Assembly (NCBI RefSeq): GCF_016598475.1 | Contig: NZ_JAEMUX010000069.1 | Location: 1-48,356, forward strand | From: Streptomyces adelaidensis | GTDB lineage: Bacteria > Actinomycetota > Actinomycetes > Streptomycetales > Streptomycetaceae | Direction: 5' to 3' | Length of the DNA stretch: 48,356 bases | Shown: positions 1-8,536 of the stretch, in pieces | Position numbering within the stretch: the stretch's first letter is position 1 | Layout of the letters: every line of letters starts with the position of its first letter | Translations under genes and position numbers: made by a program | Notes under the pieces: model-generated | Database searches by the model: none | The model's input: the letters and a program-made list of their open reading frames with translations, nothing else | Told to the model about the DNA's origin: nothing

Positions 1-1
1 T

Positions 2-496
2 CTGTCGTGTCCCCCGGAGGCCGCCGCTTCGGCTGCGGCTTCCGAGCCCCTGGAGGATGTGGACGATTACGAATACCTCGTGATGCGGGGCTGCACGATC
101 CTGTCGGAGACCGGCTGCGGATTCCGTATCGCGGGGTTCGGCAGCGACGACTGGGGTTTCGACGTGTCGTACGACATGTCGACGCTGATGGAGCAAATCC
201 CGGATCTGCTCACCGGGCTGGGGGCGGAGGGACGCGGCGAGGTCGACTTCTACTCGCAGGGGGTGGAGCGGACCGTCACCTTCGAGCGTCGGGAGGGGCG
301 GTACCTCGTCCGATGCAGCTCCAGGACCTCCTGGAAACCGTCCCCGGAGGTCGAGTACGTCGAGTCCGCCAGGCTGGAGAGCATGCTGACGGAGCTGGCC
401 TCCGGGTTCTCCGCCGGTCTGGCGGCCGCGTCCTCGGAAATCGCTCAGCTGGAGCCGTTCAGGACCTGGCGCAGCGAACAGTGGCGGCCGTTCTGA
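2..496 (+). CDS. Hypothetical protein, probably cut by the left window edge
   Basis: The frame is open from the first complete codon to a TGA at 494-496. The only conventional start inside the window is GTG at 59, but its GGAGG (52-56) lies only two bases upstream, too close for a normal ribosome site. The upstream codons encode an Ala/Ser/Pro-rich stretch that looks like a linker, so the gene probably begins before the window. The visible part (about 145 residues from V59) is acidic, has no membrane segment, and starts DDYEYLVMRGC. It contains several Trp and aromatic residues but no motif I recognise. A strong bidirectional terminator follows at once, and the next gene converges on it. Function is unknown. 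Confidence 0.6.
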   Translation: MSCPPEAAASAAASEPLEDVDDYEYLVMRGCTILSETGCGFRIAGFGSDDWGFDVSYDMSTLMEQIPDLLTGLGAEGRGEVDFYSQGVERTVTFERREGRYLVRCSSRTSWKPSPEVEYVESARLESMLTELASGFSAGLAAASSEIAQLEPFRTWRSEQWRPF

Positions 497-506
497 GCGT
501 TCGGTG

Positions 507-555
507 ACGGGATTCGGCGGTGCCCCGGAAAGACGGGGTGCCGCCGAATTCCCGT
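507..555. terminator. Bidirectional terminator between convergent genes
   Basis: The arms at 507-526 and 535-555 pair over about 20 bases with one bulge and two wobble pairs around an 8-base loop (GGAAAGAC). It sits between the end of the hypothetical gene and the end of the MFS gene, so it can serve both. Confidence 0.75.
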
Positions 556-563
556 TGGGGGGA

Positions 564-2060
564 TCAGCGCTCCTTGAGCACCGGAAACCTGCGCGGCGCC
601 ACCACCAGCAGCACCAGGAACGCCACCACCGCCGCGAACGCCGCCCCCAGGTACACGGCGTGGACCGCGTCCGCGACGGCCCGGCGGACGGGCTCGGCGG
701 TGGTGCCCGAGTCGAGGGCGCTGGTCACGTGGTCGAGGTCGCCCGCGCCGCCGAGCCGCGCGGCGAGCACCCCGTTGGCGACCGCGCCGAACATCGCCGC
801 GCCCAGGGTCTGGCCGGTCTGGCGGCAGAAGAGGATGGACGCGGTGGCCGTGCCGCGCTCCTCCCATTCCACCGTCGACTGGACGCCGATGATCAGGGGG
901 AGTTGGAAGAGGCCGAGGGCCGCGCCCAGCAGCAGCATCAGCAGGGTCGGCTGCCAGGCCTCGCCGGGATAGGGGAGGAAGGGGAAGGCGAAGAGGATCG
1001 CCGCCGCTGCCCCGATGCCCAGGACCGCCGTGTCGCGGAACCCGATCCTGCGGTAGACGTGCTGGCTGAGGGCCGCCGACACCGGCCAGCTCAGCGTCCA
1101 GACTGAGACGACGAAACCGGCGGCCACCGGCGCCAGCCCCAGCACCGACTGGGCGTACGTCGCGAGGAAGACCGTGGGCGCCACCATCAGCAGCCCCAGC
1201 GCCCCCAGCGCCAGATTCACCGCCGCGATCGTGCGGCGGCGCCACACCCAGCCGGGAATGATCGGCTCGGCGGCCCGGCGTTCGATCAGCACCAGCAGTG
1301 CGATGAGGGCGACTCCCGTGCCCAGCAGGGTCAGTGAGGGCCAGGACAGCCAGGCCCACGCCACCCCGCCCTGCACCAGCGCCGTCAGCAGGGCACCCCC
1401 GCAGGCGAAGACCGTCAGGGCGCCGGCCCAGTCGATACGCGGCCGGCCCGCCGGCTCCCGCCGGGGCTCGTGCAGATGACGGGCCAGCAGCCACAGCGCC
1501 GCCGCGCCGAGCGGGAGGTTGATGAGGAAGATCCACCGCCAGTCCGCGTACGTGGCCAGCACCCCGCCCACGCCGGGGCCCACCACCGCCGACACCGCCC
1601 ACACCGTGGACAGCTTGGACTGGATCTTCGGGCGCTCCTTCAGAGGATAGAGATCCGCGGCCAGAGTCTGCACCGTGCCCTGCAACGCCCCACCGCCCAG
1701 CCCCTGGACGACACGGAAGGCGATCAGCGAACCCATGTTCCACGCCACCGCGCAGAGCAGCGAGCCCAGCAGGAACAGGGCCGCGCCCGCGATGAGCACC
1801 GGTTTGCGGCCGAAGGTGTCGGAGAGCTTGCCGTAGACCGGGAGGGTGACGGTCACGGCCAGCAGATAGCCGGAGAACAGCCAGGAGAAGACGGAGAAGC
1901 CGCCGAGGTCGGCGACGATCTGCGGTACGGCGGTCGAGACGATCGTGGAGTCCATCGCGGCCAGCCCCATGGCCAGCATGAGGGCGGCGACGACCGGCCC
2001 CCGTCGGTCGGTTCCGGTGCGCTGTGCCGTCTCGCGTATGGCTGGCCGCGTATCGCCCAC
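564..2060 (-). CDS. MFS drug exporter, DHA2 family (14 TM)
   Basis: Predicted proton-driven multidrug efflux protein of the inner membrane, about 498 residues, the normal size for the 14-helix DHA2 (EmrB/QacA-like) family. Early motifs are clear: the AMDSTIVSTAVPQI stretch in helix 1, the loop motif GKLSDTFGRKPV between helices 2 and 3, and the motif C-like region VVGPGVGGVLA in helix 5, typical of drug/H+ antiporters. I place the start at GTG 2060, preceded by GGAAGGA five bases upstream. An ATG at 2117 would add 19 hydrophilic residues and lacks a ribosome site. The gene diverges from the ABC operon at 2487. No dedicated regulator is adjacent. The substrate cannot be told from sequence. Confidence 0.85.
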   Translation of the reverse strand: MGDTRPAIRETAQRTGTDRRGPVVAALMLAMGLAAMDSTIVSTAVPQIVADLGGFSVFSWLFSGYLLAVTVTLPVYGKLSDTFGRKPVLIAGAALFLLGSLLCAVAWNMGSLIAFRVVQGLGGGALQGTVQTLAADLYPLKERPKIQSKLSTVWAVSAVVGPGVGGVLATYADWRWIFLINLPLGAAALWLLARHLHEPRREPAGRPRIDWAGALTVFACGGALLTALVQGGVAWAWLSWPSLTLLGTGVALIALLVLIERRAAEPIIPGWVWRRRTIAAVNLALGALGLLMVAPTVFLATYAQSVLGLAPVAAGFVVSVWTLSWPVSAALSQHVYRRIGFRDTAVLGIGAAAAILFAFPFLPYPGEAWQPTLLMLLLGAALGLFQLPLIIGVQSTVEWEERGTATASILFCRQTGQTLGAAMFGAVANGVLAARLGGAGDLDHVTSALDSGTTAEPVRRAVADAVHAVYLGAAFAAVVAFLVLLVVAPRRFPVLKER

Positions 2061-2486
2061 CGGATTCCTTCCCCCTGCATCTATCTGCCGGGGACCAGCT
2101 TCCCACTCGGCCCTCACGTCACGGCAGGGTGCGGCCCGGCGGCATCGGAAGGCGGACCGAACCCCGAGGCCGTCTCCTCCTCCGGGCCGACATCCCTTAG
2201 GGGTACCTCCGTACTACGGCTCGGGGAGGGTTCGTACCGTCGGAGGACGAGACGGGCCACCCCGCGTCCTTAACCTGGCTTTATGCCGCTGGGGGGGCGG
2301 TGTACAGGAGCGGCGGGGGTGGGGTTTTCCCCAGCGGAAGACTGCGCTGAGCACCAGCGCGCCGGACCCCCCGCCGCGACCAGACTCAAGGCACGCCGAT
2401 TCGCACGACTCGGCACCCACTTCGCAGCACCGCACCGCGACATCACTTCGTACGGCCAACTGACTGACCGACATAGGAGAAATACC
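2061..2486. promoter_or_regulatory. Divergent intergenic region (MFS / ABC operon)
   Basis: This 426-base region between two diverging operons must hold both promoters. Visible elements are a perfect 11-base palindrome CCGTACTACGG at 2209-2219, a short inverted repeat CCCTTAGGGG just before it, and a G-rich stretch at 2287-2335. AGGAGA at 2475-2480 is the ribosome site of the ABC gene. No confident -35/-10 pair could be assigned. Confidence 0.4.
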
Positions 2487-3275
2487 GTGACATCGGCTGT
2501 GACCATCACCAGGCACGGGGGTACTGGAGGGACTACGGCCGTTGCCGCGCGGGCGCGGCAGGTCGTGAAGGCGTACGGGTCCGGGGAGACCCGCGTCGTC
2601 GCGCTCGACGAGGTGGATGTGGACATCGCGCGGGGGCAGTTCACCGCGATCATGGGTCCCTCGGGTTCCGGCAAGTCCACTCTCATGCACTGCCTCGCCG
2701 GGCTCGACACGGTGACGTCGGGTCAGATCTATCTCGACGAGACCGAGATCACCGGGCTGAAGGACAAGAAGCTCACCCAACTGCGCCGGGACCGGGTCGG
2801 GTTCATCTTCCAGGCGTTCAACCTGCTGCCCACGCTGAACGCGATGGAGAACATCACCCTGCCCATGGACATCGCCGGGCGGAAGCCCGACAAGGAGTGG
2901 CTGGGGCGGGTCGTCGACACCGTCGGGCTGAGCGACCGGCTCAAGCACCGGCCGACCCAGCTCTCCGGCGGCCAGCAGCAGCGCGTCGCCGTGGCCCGGG
3001 CGCTCGCCGCCCGGCCGGAGATCATCTTCGGTGACGAGCCGACCGGAAACCTCGACTCACGGGCCGGCGCCGAGGTGCTGGGCTTCCTGCGCACGTCGGT
3101 CGAGGAACTGGGCCAGACCATCGTCATGGTCACCCACGACCCCGTGGCCGCCTCGTACGCGGACCGTGTGCTGTACCTGGCCGACGGCCGCATCGTCGAC
3201 GAGATGTACAAGCCGACCGCGGAGACGGTCCTCGACCGCATGAAGGACTTCGACGCGCGGGGGCGTACGTCATGA
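2487..3275 (+). CDS. ABC transporter ATP-binding protein, MacB/LolD type
   Basis: ATPase subunit of a MacB/LolD/FtsE-type transporter, about 262 residues. Visible motifs in order: Walker A GPSGSGKST, Q-loop in FIFQAFNLLP, signature LSGGQQQRVAVARAL, Walker B with catalytic Glu in IIFGDEPTGNLD, and H-loop MVTHD. The LDSR after Walker B and the FNLLP after the Q-loop mark the MacB/LolD subgroup. The start is GTG 2487 with AGGAGA six bases upstream; an in-frame ATG at 2283 would only add low-complexity residues. Its stop overlaps the ATG of the permease gene, so the two are translationally coupled. Such pairs work in envelope stress or lipoprotein/peptide extrusion, but the substrate here is unknown. 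A close paralogue lies at 38659-39429. Confidence 0.93.
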   Translation: MTSAVTITRHGGTGGTTAVAARARQVVKAYGSGETRVVALDEVDVDIARGQFTAIMGPSGSGKSTLMHCLAGLDTVTSGQIYLDETEITGLKDKKLTQLRRDRVGFIFQAFNLLPTLNAMENITLPMDIAGRKPDKEWLGRVVDTVGLSDRLKHRPTQLSGGQQQRVAVARALAARPEIIFGDEPTGNLDSRAGAEVLGFLRTSVEELGQTIVMVTHDPVAASYADRVLYLADGRIVDEMYKPTAETVLDRMKDFDARGRTS

Positions 3276-5851
3276 GCGTCATGAAGACCTCCATGCGCAA
3301 TGTCTTCGCGCACAAGGGACGGATGGCCCTGTCGGCCATCGCGGTCATTCTGTCGGTGGCCTTCGTGACGGGGACCCTGGTCTTCACCGACACGATGAGC
3401 ACGACGTTCGACAAGCTGTTCGCGGCCACCGCCTCCGACGTCACGGTCAGCGCCAAGAGCGCCTCGGACACCGGTGAGACGCGGTCCGGCAACGGCAAGC
3501 CGCCGGTCATACCCGCGTCCGTCGTCGACAAGGTGGGCGGCGCGGACGGCGTGAAGTCGGCCGAGGGCACCGTCTTCTCCACCTCGGTGACGGTCGTCGA
3601 CGCCGACAAGGACAGCCTCTCGCCCACCAGCGGCGCCCCGACCATCGTCGGCAACTGGAACGCCAACGACGCCCGCACCATGAAGATCGCCTCCGGGAAC
3701 GCCCCGCGCGGACCGGACCAGATCATGATCGACGCGGACACCGCCGACAAGCACGACCTGAAGCTCGGCGACGAGATCGGCGTGATCTCGGTGGTCGGCA
3801 CACACCGGGCGAAGATCTCCGGCATCGCCGACTTCACCGTCACCAACCCCGGTGCCGCGATCTTCTACCTGGACACCGCGACCGCCCAGAAGGCCCTCGT
3901 CGGCGAGTCCGGCGTGTACACCAACGTCAATATCACCGCCGCCACCGGCTTCACCGACGCGCAGGTGAAGAAGAACGTCGCCGCGGAACTGGGCGGTGCC
4001 TACCAGGTGCAGACCGCCAAGGAGGTCGCGGACGCCAACGCCAAGGACGTCGGCGAGTTCATGGGGGTGATGAAGTACGCCATGCTCGGCTTCGCCGGGA
4101 TCGCCTTCCTCGTCGGCATCTTCCTGATCATCAACACCTTCTCGATGCTGGTCGCCCAGCGCACCCGGGAGATCGGCCTGCTGCGGGCCATCGGCTCCAG
4201 CCGCGGCCAGGTCAACCGGTCGGTGCTCGTCGAGGCGCTGCTGCTCGGCTTCTTCGGCTCGGTCCTCGGCGTGGGCGCCGGTGTGGGCCTCGCCATCGGC
4301 CTGATGAAGCTCATGGGCGCCACCGGCATGAACCTCTCCACCGACGACCTCACCGTCGCCTGGACCACCCCGGCGGTCGGTCTGTTCCTCGGCGTCGTCG
4401 TCACCGTCCTCGCCGCGTACGTGCCCGCCCGACGCGCCGGCAAGGTCTCTCCGATGGCCGCCCTGCGCGACGCCGGCGCCCCGCTGGACGCCAAGGCCGG
4501 AGCCGTACGGGCCGGGCTCGGCCTGCTCCTGACCGGCGTCGGCGGCTACTGCCTGTACCTGGCGTCCGCCGCCGACAAGGCGAGCGAGGGCTCGCTGTGG
4601 CTCGGCGGCGGAGTCGTCCTGTCCCTCATCGGCTTCGTCGTCATCGGCCCGCTGCTGGCCGGCGCCGTGGTGCGGGCGCTCGGCACGGTCGTCCTGCGGG
4701 CCTTCGGCCCGGTCGGGCGGATGGCCGAGCGCAACGCATTGCGCAACCCTCGCCGTACGGGAGCCACCGGCGCCGCCCTGATGATCGGTCTCGCCCTGGT
4801 CGCCTGTCTGTCGGTGGTCGGCTCCTCCCTGGTCGCCTCGGCCACGGAACAGCTCGACAAGACGGTCGGCGCGGACTTCATCATCCAGAGCGACCGGGGC
4901 GAGCTGGTCACCCCGGCGGCGGTCGAGGCCGCGAAGTCGGCCGAGGGAGTGACGAGCCTGACCGAGTACAAGTGGACCCAGGCCGACTTCACCACCCCCG
5001 ACGGCGAGAAGCTGGAGAAGACGGCGATCACCGCCGCCGACCCGGGCTACGCCACCGACCTCGCCACCGAGACCGTCGCCGGCGAGCTGGCGGACGCCTA
5101 CCGCCTCGACTCGATGTCCGTCCACGAGAAGTTCGCCGAGGACCACGACATCGAACTCGGCTCCAAGATCGCCGTCGACTTCGAGGACGGCTCCACGGGC
5201 GACCTGACCGTCCGGGCGATCACCAGCAGCGACGTCGTCATCGATGCCGGGGCCATGTACACGTCCATCGACACGATGGCCAAGTACGTCCCCGCCGACA
5301 AGATGCCCCTCGACCAGCTCCTCTTCGCCTCGGCGAAGGAAGGCCAGGAGACGGCCGCGTACCAGTCCCTCAAGGACGCGCTGCACGACTACCCGCAGTA
5401 CAAGGTTCGCGACCAGACCGACTACAAGGAAGCGCTGAAGGGCCAGATCGACCAGCTCCTCAACATGATCTACGGCCTGCTCGCCCTCGCGATCATCGTC
5501 GCGATCCTGGGGGTCGTGAACACCCTGGCCCTGTCGGTCGTCGAGCGGACCAGGGAGATCGGCCTGATGCGGGCGATCGGCCTCTCGCGGCGGCAGCTGC
5601 GCCGCATGATCCGCCTGGAGTCGGTCGTCATCGCGCTGTTCGGCGCGCTGCTCGGCCTGGGCCTGGGCATGGGCTGGGGCGCCACCGCCCAGCAGCTTCT
5701 CGCCCTGGAGGGCCTGAAGATCCTCGACATCCCCTGGCCGACGATCACCGGGGTCTTCCTCGGCTCGGCCTTCGTGGGACTGTTCGCGGCACTGATCCCC
5801 GCGTTCAGGGCGGGCCGGATGAACGTGCTCAACGCGATCGCCACGGAGTAG
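3272..5851 (+). CDS. ABC transporter permease, duplicated FtsX domains
   Basis: Integral membrane partner of the preceding ATPase, about 859 residues. Layout: N-terminal TM helix (around residues 18-40) followed by a large extracellular MacB-like domain, a three-helix FtsX block (about 260-400), a central pair of TM helices, a second extracellular domain, and a second FtsX block at the C-terminus (about 730-855). Both blocks carry the family signature RTREIGLLRAIG / RTREIGLMRAIG. This long, fused architecture is the usual actinobacterial form, in which one polypeptide replaces a permease dimer. Translation starts at ATG 3272, overlapping the ATPase stop by four bases. A strong terminator follows. 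The paralogue at 35973-38513 has the same build. Confidence 0.93.
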   Translation: MSVMKTSMRNVFAHKGRMALSAIAVILSVAFVTGTLVFTDTMSTTFDKLFAATASDVTVSAKSASDTGETRSGNGKPPVIPASVVDKVGGADGVKSAEGTVFSTSVTVVDADKDSLSPTSGAPTIVGNWNANDARTMKIASGNAPRGPDQIMIDADTADKHDLKLGDEIGVISVVGTHRAKISGIADFTVTNPGAAIFYLDTATAQKALVGESGVYTNVNITAATGFTDAQVKKNVAAELGGAYQVQTAKEVADANAKDVGEFMGVMKYAMLGFAGIAFLVGIFLIINTFSMLVAQRTREIGLLRAIGSSRGQVNRSVLVEALLLGFFGSVLGVGAGVGLAIGLMKLMGATGMNLSTDDLTVAWTTPAVGLFLGVVVTVLAAYVPARRAGKVSPMAALRDAGAPLDAKAGAVRAGLGLLLTGVGGYCLYLASAADKASEGSLWLGGGVVLSLIGFVVIGPLLAGAVVRALGTVVLRAFGPVGRMAERNALRNPRRTGATGAALMIGLALVACLSVVGSSLVASATEQLDKTVGADFIIQSDRGELVTPAAVEAAKSAEGVTSLTEYKWTQADFTTPDGEKLEKTAITAADPGYATDLATETVAGELADAYRLDSMSVHEKFAEDHDIELGSKIAVDFEDGSTGDLTVRAITSSDVVIDAGAMYTSIDTMAKYVPADKMPLDQLLFASAKEGQETAAYQSLKDALHDYPQYKVRDQTDYKEALKGQIDQLLNMIYGLLALAIIVAILGVVNTLALSVVERTREIGLMRAIGLSRRQLRRMIRLESVVIALFGALLGLGLGMGWGATAQQLLALEGLKILDIPWPTITGVFLGSAFVGLFAALIPAFRAGRMNVLNAIATE

Positions 5852-5872
5852 CGGGCGCGACGGTGCGGGGGA

Positions 5873-5909
5873 CCGGCGGGGCGTGGGGAGTGATCCCACG
5901 CCCCGCCGG
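5873..5909. terminator. Terminator after ABC operon 1
   Basis: Perfect 15-base-pair stem (arms 5873-5887 and 5895-5909) with a 7-base loop, just after the permease stop at 5851. It can also act on the converging phospholipase transcript. Confidence 0.8.
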
Positions 5910-5917
5910 ACGTCTTT

Positions 5918-5988
5918 GTCGGCTCTATCGGCTCTATCGCCCTATCAGTCCTATTAGCCCTATCGGTTCTGTCGGCTCTGTCAGCCGA
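5918..5988. repeat. Degenerate 9-bp tandem repeat at the phospholipase 3' end
   Basis: Eight consecutive units resembling RTCGGCTCT run from 5918 to 5988, with one unit shortened to eight bases. The array lies in the convergent space and runs through the stop codon and last codons of the phospholipase gene (minus strand). Confidence 0.7.
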
Positions 5989-6538
5989 CGGAGCGGACGG
6001 CCGAGTAGTACTTCTTCGCCGTCTTCAGGCAGGCCGCCTTGGCCTTCTTGCGCCCGGCCGGCGTCAGCGGGTCGGACCAGAACTTCTTGCCGCAGGCCCG
6101 GTTCATGTCGCCGAGGAACGCCTTGTCGATCCGGAGTTTGTGGTCCCGCTTGAACGCGGTCAGGCCCGCGATCTTCTTGTAGTTGCGGTACCCGAAGTCG
6201 TGCCGGTGGCAGGGGAATGTGAAGTCGTACCCGCCGGCGATTTTCTCCGGCGCCTTGGAGCAGCCGTCGGTCGCCCAGTTGAAGCCGTACTTCTTGATCG
6301 CCTGCTTGTTCTGCCGGTACTGACCGAGCCCCGCGAACCAGTTGTTCTGGGAGGCCTCCGAGTTCCCCGTCATGGTCTTCAGCTTCGAGAGCTTCTGTGC
6401 CTTGGTCACGGCGGCGGCCGCCTGCGTGGACACCGTGCCGTCCGAGGCGGCGGGACCGGCCAGCGCGGGGGCGGCACCGGTGAGAAGGATAATTCCCGAA
6501 AGGGCGGCACCGGGAATTGCTCTGCGTAACGTGGTCAA
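5981..6538 (-). CDS. Secreted phospholipase A2 with a TTA codon
   Basis: Small secreted phospholipase of the prokaryotic PLA2 family, which hydrolyses the sn-2 ester of glycerophospholipids with calcium. The catalytic segment CHRHDFGYRN is present (His113, Asp114). A Sec signal peptide (residues 1-27, ending APALA) precedes a basic mature domain. I chose the TTG start at 6538: AGGAAAG lies just upstream and the signal peptide then begins correctly. The longer ATG frame from 6643 would bury it behind 35 charged residues. Codon 4 (6529-6527) is TTA, very rare in Streptomyces and read only by the bldA tRNA, which is itself encoded at 39865. Expression is therefore probably limited to late growth. 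Heptamer repeats lie upstream and a degenerate nonamer array covers the 3' end. Confidence 0.88.
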   Translation of the reverse strand: MTTLRRAIPGAALSGIILLTGAAPALAGPAASDGTVSTQAAAAVTKAQKLSKLKTMTGNSEASQNNWFAGLGQYRQNKQAIKKYGFNWATDGCSKAPEKIAGGYDFTFPCHRHDFGYRNYKKIAGLTAFKRDHKLRIDKAFLGDMNRACGKKFWSDPLTPAGRKKAKAACLKTAKKYYSAVRSVG

Positions 6539-6636
6539 GGCTTCTTTCCTTTTCTTCTCGGCTGCTGGAAGCGGTGCAACCGTGCCACGTTCGCGTAGGG
6601 GTGGGCTATTGTCCTTTGGTGCAGTATCGAGTCGGA

Positions 6637-6664
6637 ATTCCATATTCCATATTCCGAATTCCGG
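6637..6664. repeat. Four tandem ATTCCNN heptamers upstream of the phospholipase gene
   Basis: ATTCCAT, ATTCCAT, ATTCCGA and ATTCCGG follow one another without spacing, about 100-125 bases upstream of the TTG start. The patch is unusually AT-rich for this genome and also forms an inverted GGAATTC/GAATTCC pair. It may be a regulator site; this is inference. Confidence 0.55.
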
Positions 6665-6691
6665 GTCCCGTAATCTCGGGAAGGCCGGCGA

Positions 6692-8119
6692 TCAGACGCG
6701 TCTCAGCAGCACGTACCCCTGGATGACGCCCCGCAACTCGTACCGCTCACGCGGATGCAGCTGACGGGCGTACCCGGGGGCGTCCTTCACCCAGTGCGAG
6801 GTGTTGTTGAAGACGATGTAGTCGGGGGCGATGCCCTTGGCGCGGCCGATCCAGAAGACGCGGCAGCGGGAGGTGAGGCGGCTGATGGGGCCGACGTTGG
6901 ACTCGACGGTGGCGCCGTCGGGGATGGTGTCCAGCAACTTCTCGACGGCCTTCACGCGGGCCGGGACGCGGTAGGCGTCGGCCTCGGTCAGGGTGCCCAC
7001 GGGCAGCGCGGTCGTCAGCGCGAGCGCCGCCGCGGTGACGGCGGCGGGCAGATGGAAGGCGTACGAGCGCAGCCACGCGCGCGGGCTGCGGCGGGCGGCG
7101 GGGAGCGCGTCGACGAGGGCGAGCGTGACGATCGGCATCAGTACGGCGCTGTAGTGGAAGTCCGTGCCCCAGTAGTGGTGGTCCGAGGAGACGAACCGCC
7201 AGGCCAGGGTGGGCAGGACGGCGAGCAGCAGCGGCGAGCGCAGGGCCAGCAGACCGCTGGTCGGGATCAGCAGCCACAGCAGGGTGCGGACCTTGACGTC
7301 CGCGCCGTCGAAGGGGCCGGCGCCGCCGACCTTGGTCAGGTAGTCGGAGGCGCCGCCGGTGTTGAACGCCGGGATGATCATGGTGAAGGTGAGCAGCGTG
7401 GCGACCGCCCCGAACGACGCGACCGCGAGGGCGTACGGCACCGCCCGGGGCGAACCGTGCCGCCGGGCCCGTATCGCCACGACGACCGCGATCACCGCCA
7501 TCGTCAGCCCCTGGTCCTCCTTGACCAGCACCAGCGGGAGCAGCCAGAGCAGCGCCGCGCGCCACCGGTGTGTGAGCAGCGCCTCCAGGGCGAAGGCGAT
7601 GAGCGGCACCGCGAAACAGATCTCGTGGAAGTCGAAGTCCACCGCGTTCTGCAGCCCCCACGACAGCCCGTATGCCACCCCGAGCGCGAGCCCCCGCGCG
7701 CGCCCCAGCATCCGCGCCGCCACGCGGGTCACCGGCACCGCCGACAACGCCAGCAGCGCCGCCTGCGCCACCAGCAGCGTCACCGGCGAGGGGAACATCC
7801 GGTAGAACGGCGCCAACAGCGCGGAGACCGGGCTGAAGTGGTCCCCGAGAACGTTGTACCCCGGCCCCTTCAGATCAGTGATCGGAGCCCTCAGCTGCGC
7901 GTACGCCCGTATCGCCTGCTCGAAGATCCCCAGATCCCACGACCGGTTCCCCATCCGCCGATACCGCCCGACCGACACCACCGCGTACGCCAGGAACAGC
8001 CCGACCCCGACCAGATAAGGGTCACCCCGCTCGGCAAGGAAGCGCCGGTCACGGGCGGGGGACGGTCCTACGGCCGCGACCGGCGCCGGTATGACAGGGG
8101 TCGGGGCGGTGGGGGGCAT
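6692..8119 (-). CDS. DUF2079 multi-pass membrane protein
   Basis: Integral membrane protein of about 475 residues with roughly ten hydrophobic segments and the features of DUF2079 proteins: the N-terminal RSWDLGIFEQAI segment, the HFSPV motif in the first extracellular loop, and DFDFHEICFAVPL further on. The family resembles GT-C glycosyltransferases in topology, with an acidic first loop, but its reaction is not established. Start is ATG 8119; a GTG two codons upstream is equally possible and neither has a clear ribosome site. The C-terminal segment is soluble and likely extracytoplasmic. It lies 153 bases upstream of the phospholipase gene on the same strand. Confidence 0.85.
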   Translation of the reverse strand: MPPTAPTPVIPAPVAAVGPSPARDRRFLAERGDPYLVGVGLFLAYAVVSVGRYRRMGNRSWDLGIFEQAIRAYAQLRAPITDLKGPGYNVLGDHFSPVSALLAPFYRMFPSPVTLLVAQAALLALSAVPVTRVAARMLGRARGLALGVAYGLSWGLQNAVDFDFHEICFAVPLIAFALEALLTHRWRAALLWLLPLVLVKEDQGLTMAVIAVVVAIRARRHGSPRAVPYALAVASFGAVATLLTFTMIIPAFNTGGASDYLTKVGGAGPFDGADVKVRTLLWLLIPTSGLLALRSPLLLAVLPTLAWRFVSSDHHYWGTDFHYSAVLMPIVTLALVDALPAARRSPRAWLRSYAFHLPAAVTAAALALTTALPVGTLTEADAYRVPARVKAVEKLLDTIPDGATVESNVGPISRLTSRCRVFWIGRAKGIAPDYIVFNNTSHWVKDAPGYARQLHPRERYELRGVIQGYVLLRRV

Positions 8120-8182
8120 TGACACTCGCGTTCGGGTAGGGGCAGGGGCGGCGGGTGCTAGTCAGGTTAGGCGGCACGCCTG

Positions 8183-8367
8183 AGAAGCAGGGCGAAGCCC
8201 CTGCTTTCAGGGGCGCGGGGAACTGCGCGATCAACCACGAAGCACCCGCACCCGCACCCGCCAACGCACAGAACCCCCCGAGCCGTAAGGCGCTGATGGG
8301 GGTCGAAGGGGCACAGCCCCTGGAGGATGGGACGTGGATGGGACGGGTAGGGGCGGCGGGGGCGACA
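8183..8367. repeat. Composite intergenic palindromic element (half copy)
   Basis: Occupies much of the 417-base gap before mfd. It begins with a small hairpin (AAGCAGGG/CCCCTGCTT), followed by GGGGCGCGGGGAACTGCGC, which is the right half of the palindrome seen complete near 34.4 and 44.5 kb. Next come AAGGGGC-ACA-GCCCCTG (another hairpin) and the sequence GGGACGGGTAGGGGC, which recurs at about 38.63 kb. I see no gene in this gap. Confidence 0.7.
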
Positions 8368-8536
8368 CCCTCCCAGGCGCACCCACACTTATCCACAGCC
8401 CCCGCACCACCCCCACCGCCGTCGTACCCTGGACACCCCCGGCCCGTAACACGAGGTCGGGCATTCGTGTTGCCCCCGCCTGCACCCCACCCCCTCAACC
8501 ACCCCACTCGCTCACCCCGGACGGGAACCGCCCTTC

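Noticed and set aside
2729..5899. Very long antisense open frame (over 1000 codons) opposite the ABC operon
   Set aside because: High-GC genes leave long stop-free antisense frames. The product is low-complexity, with no domain, and the plus-strand genes are certain.
6637..6664. SARP binding site
   Set aside because: SARP heptamers are spaced with an 11-base period; these are contiguous with a 7-base period, so the assignment does not fit.
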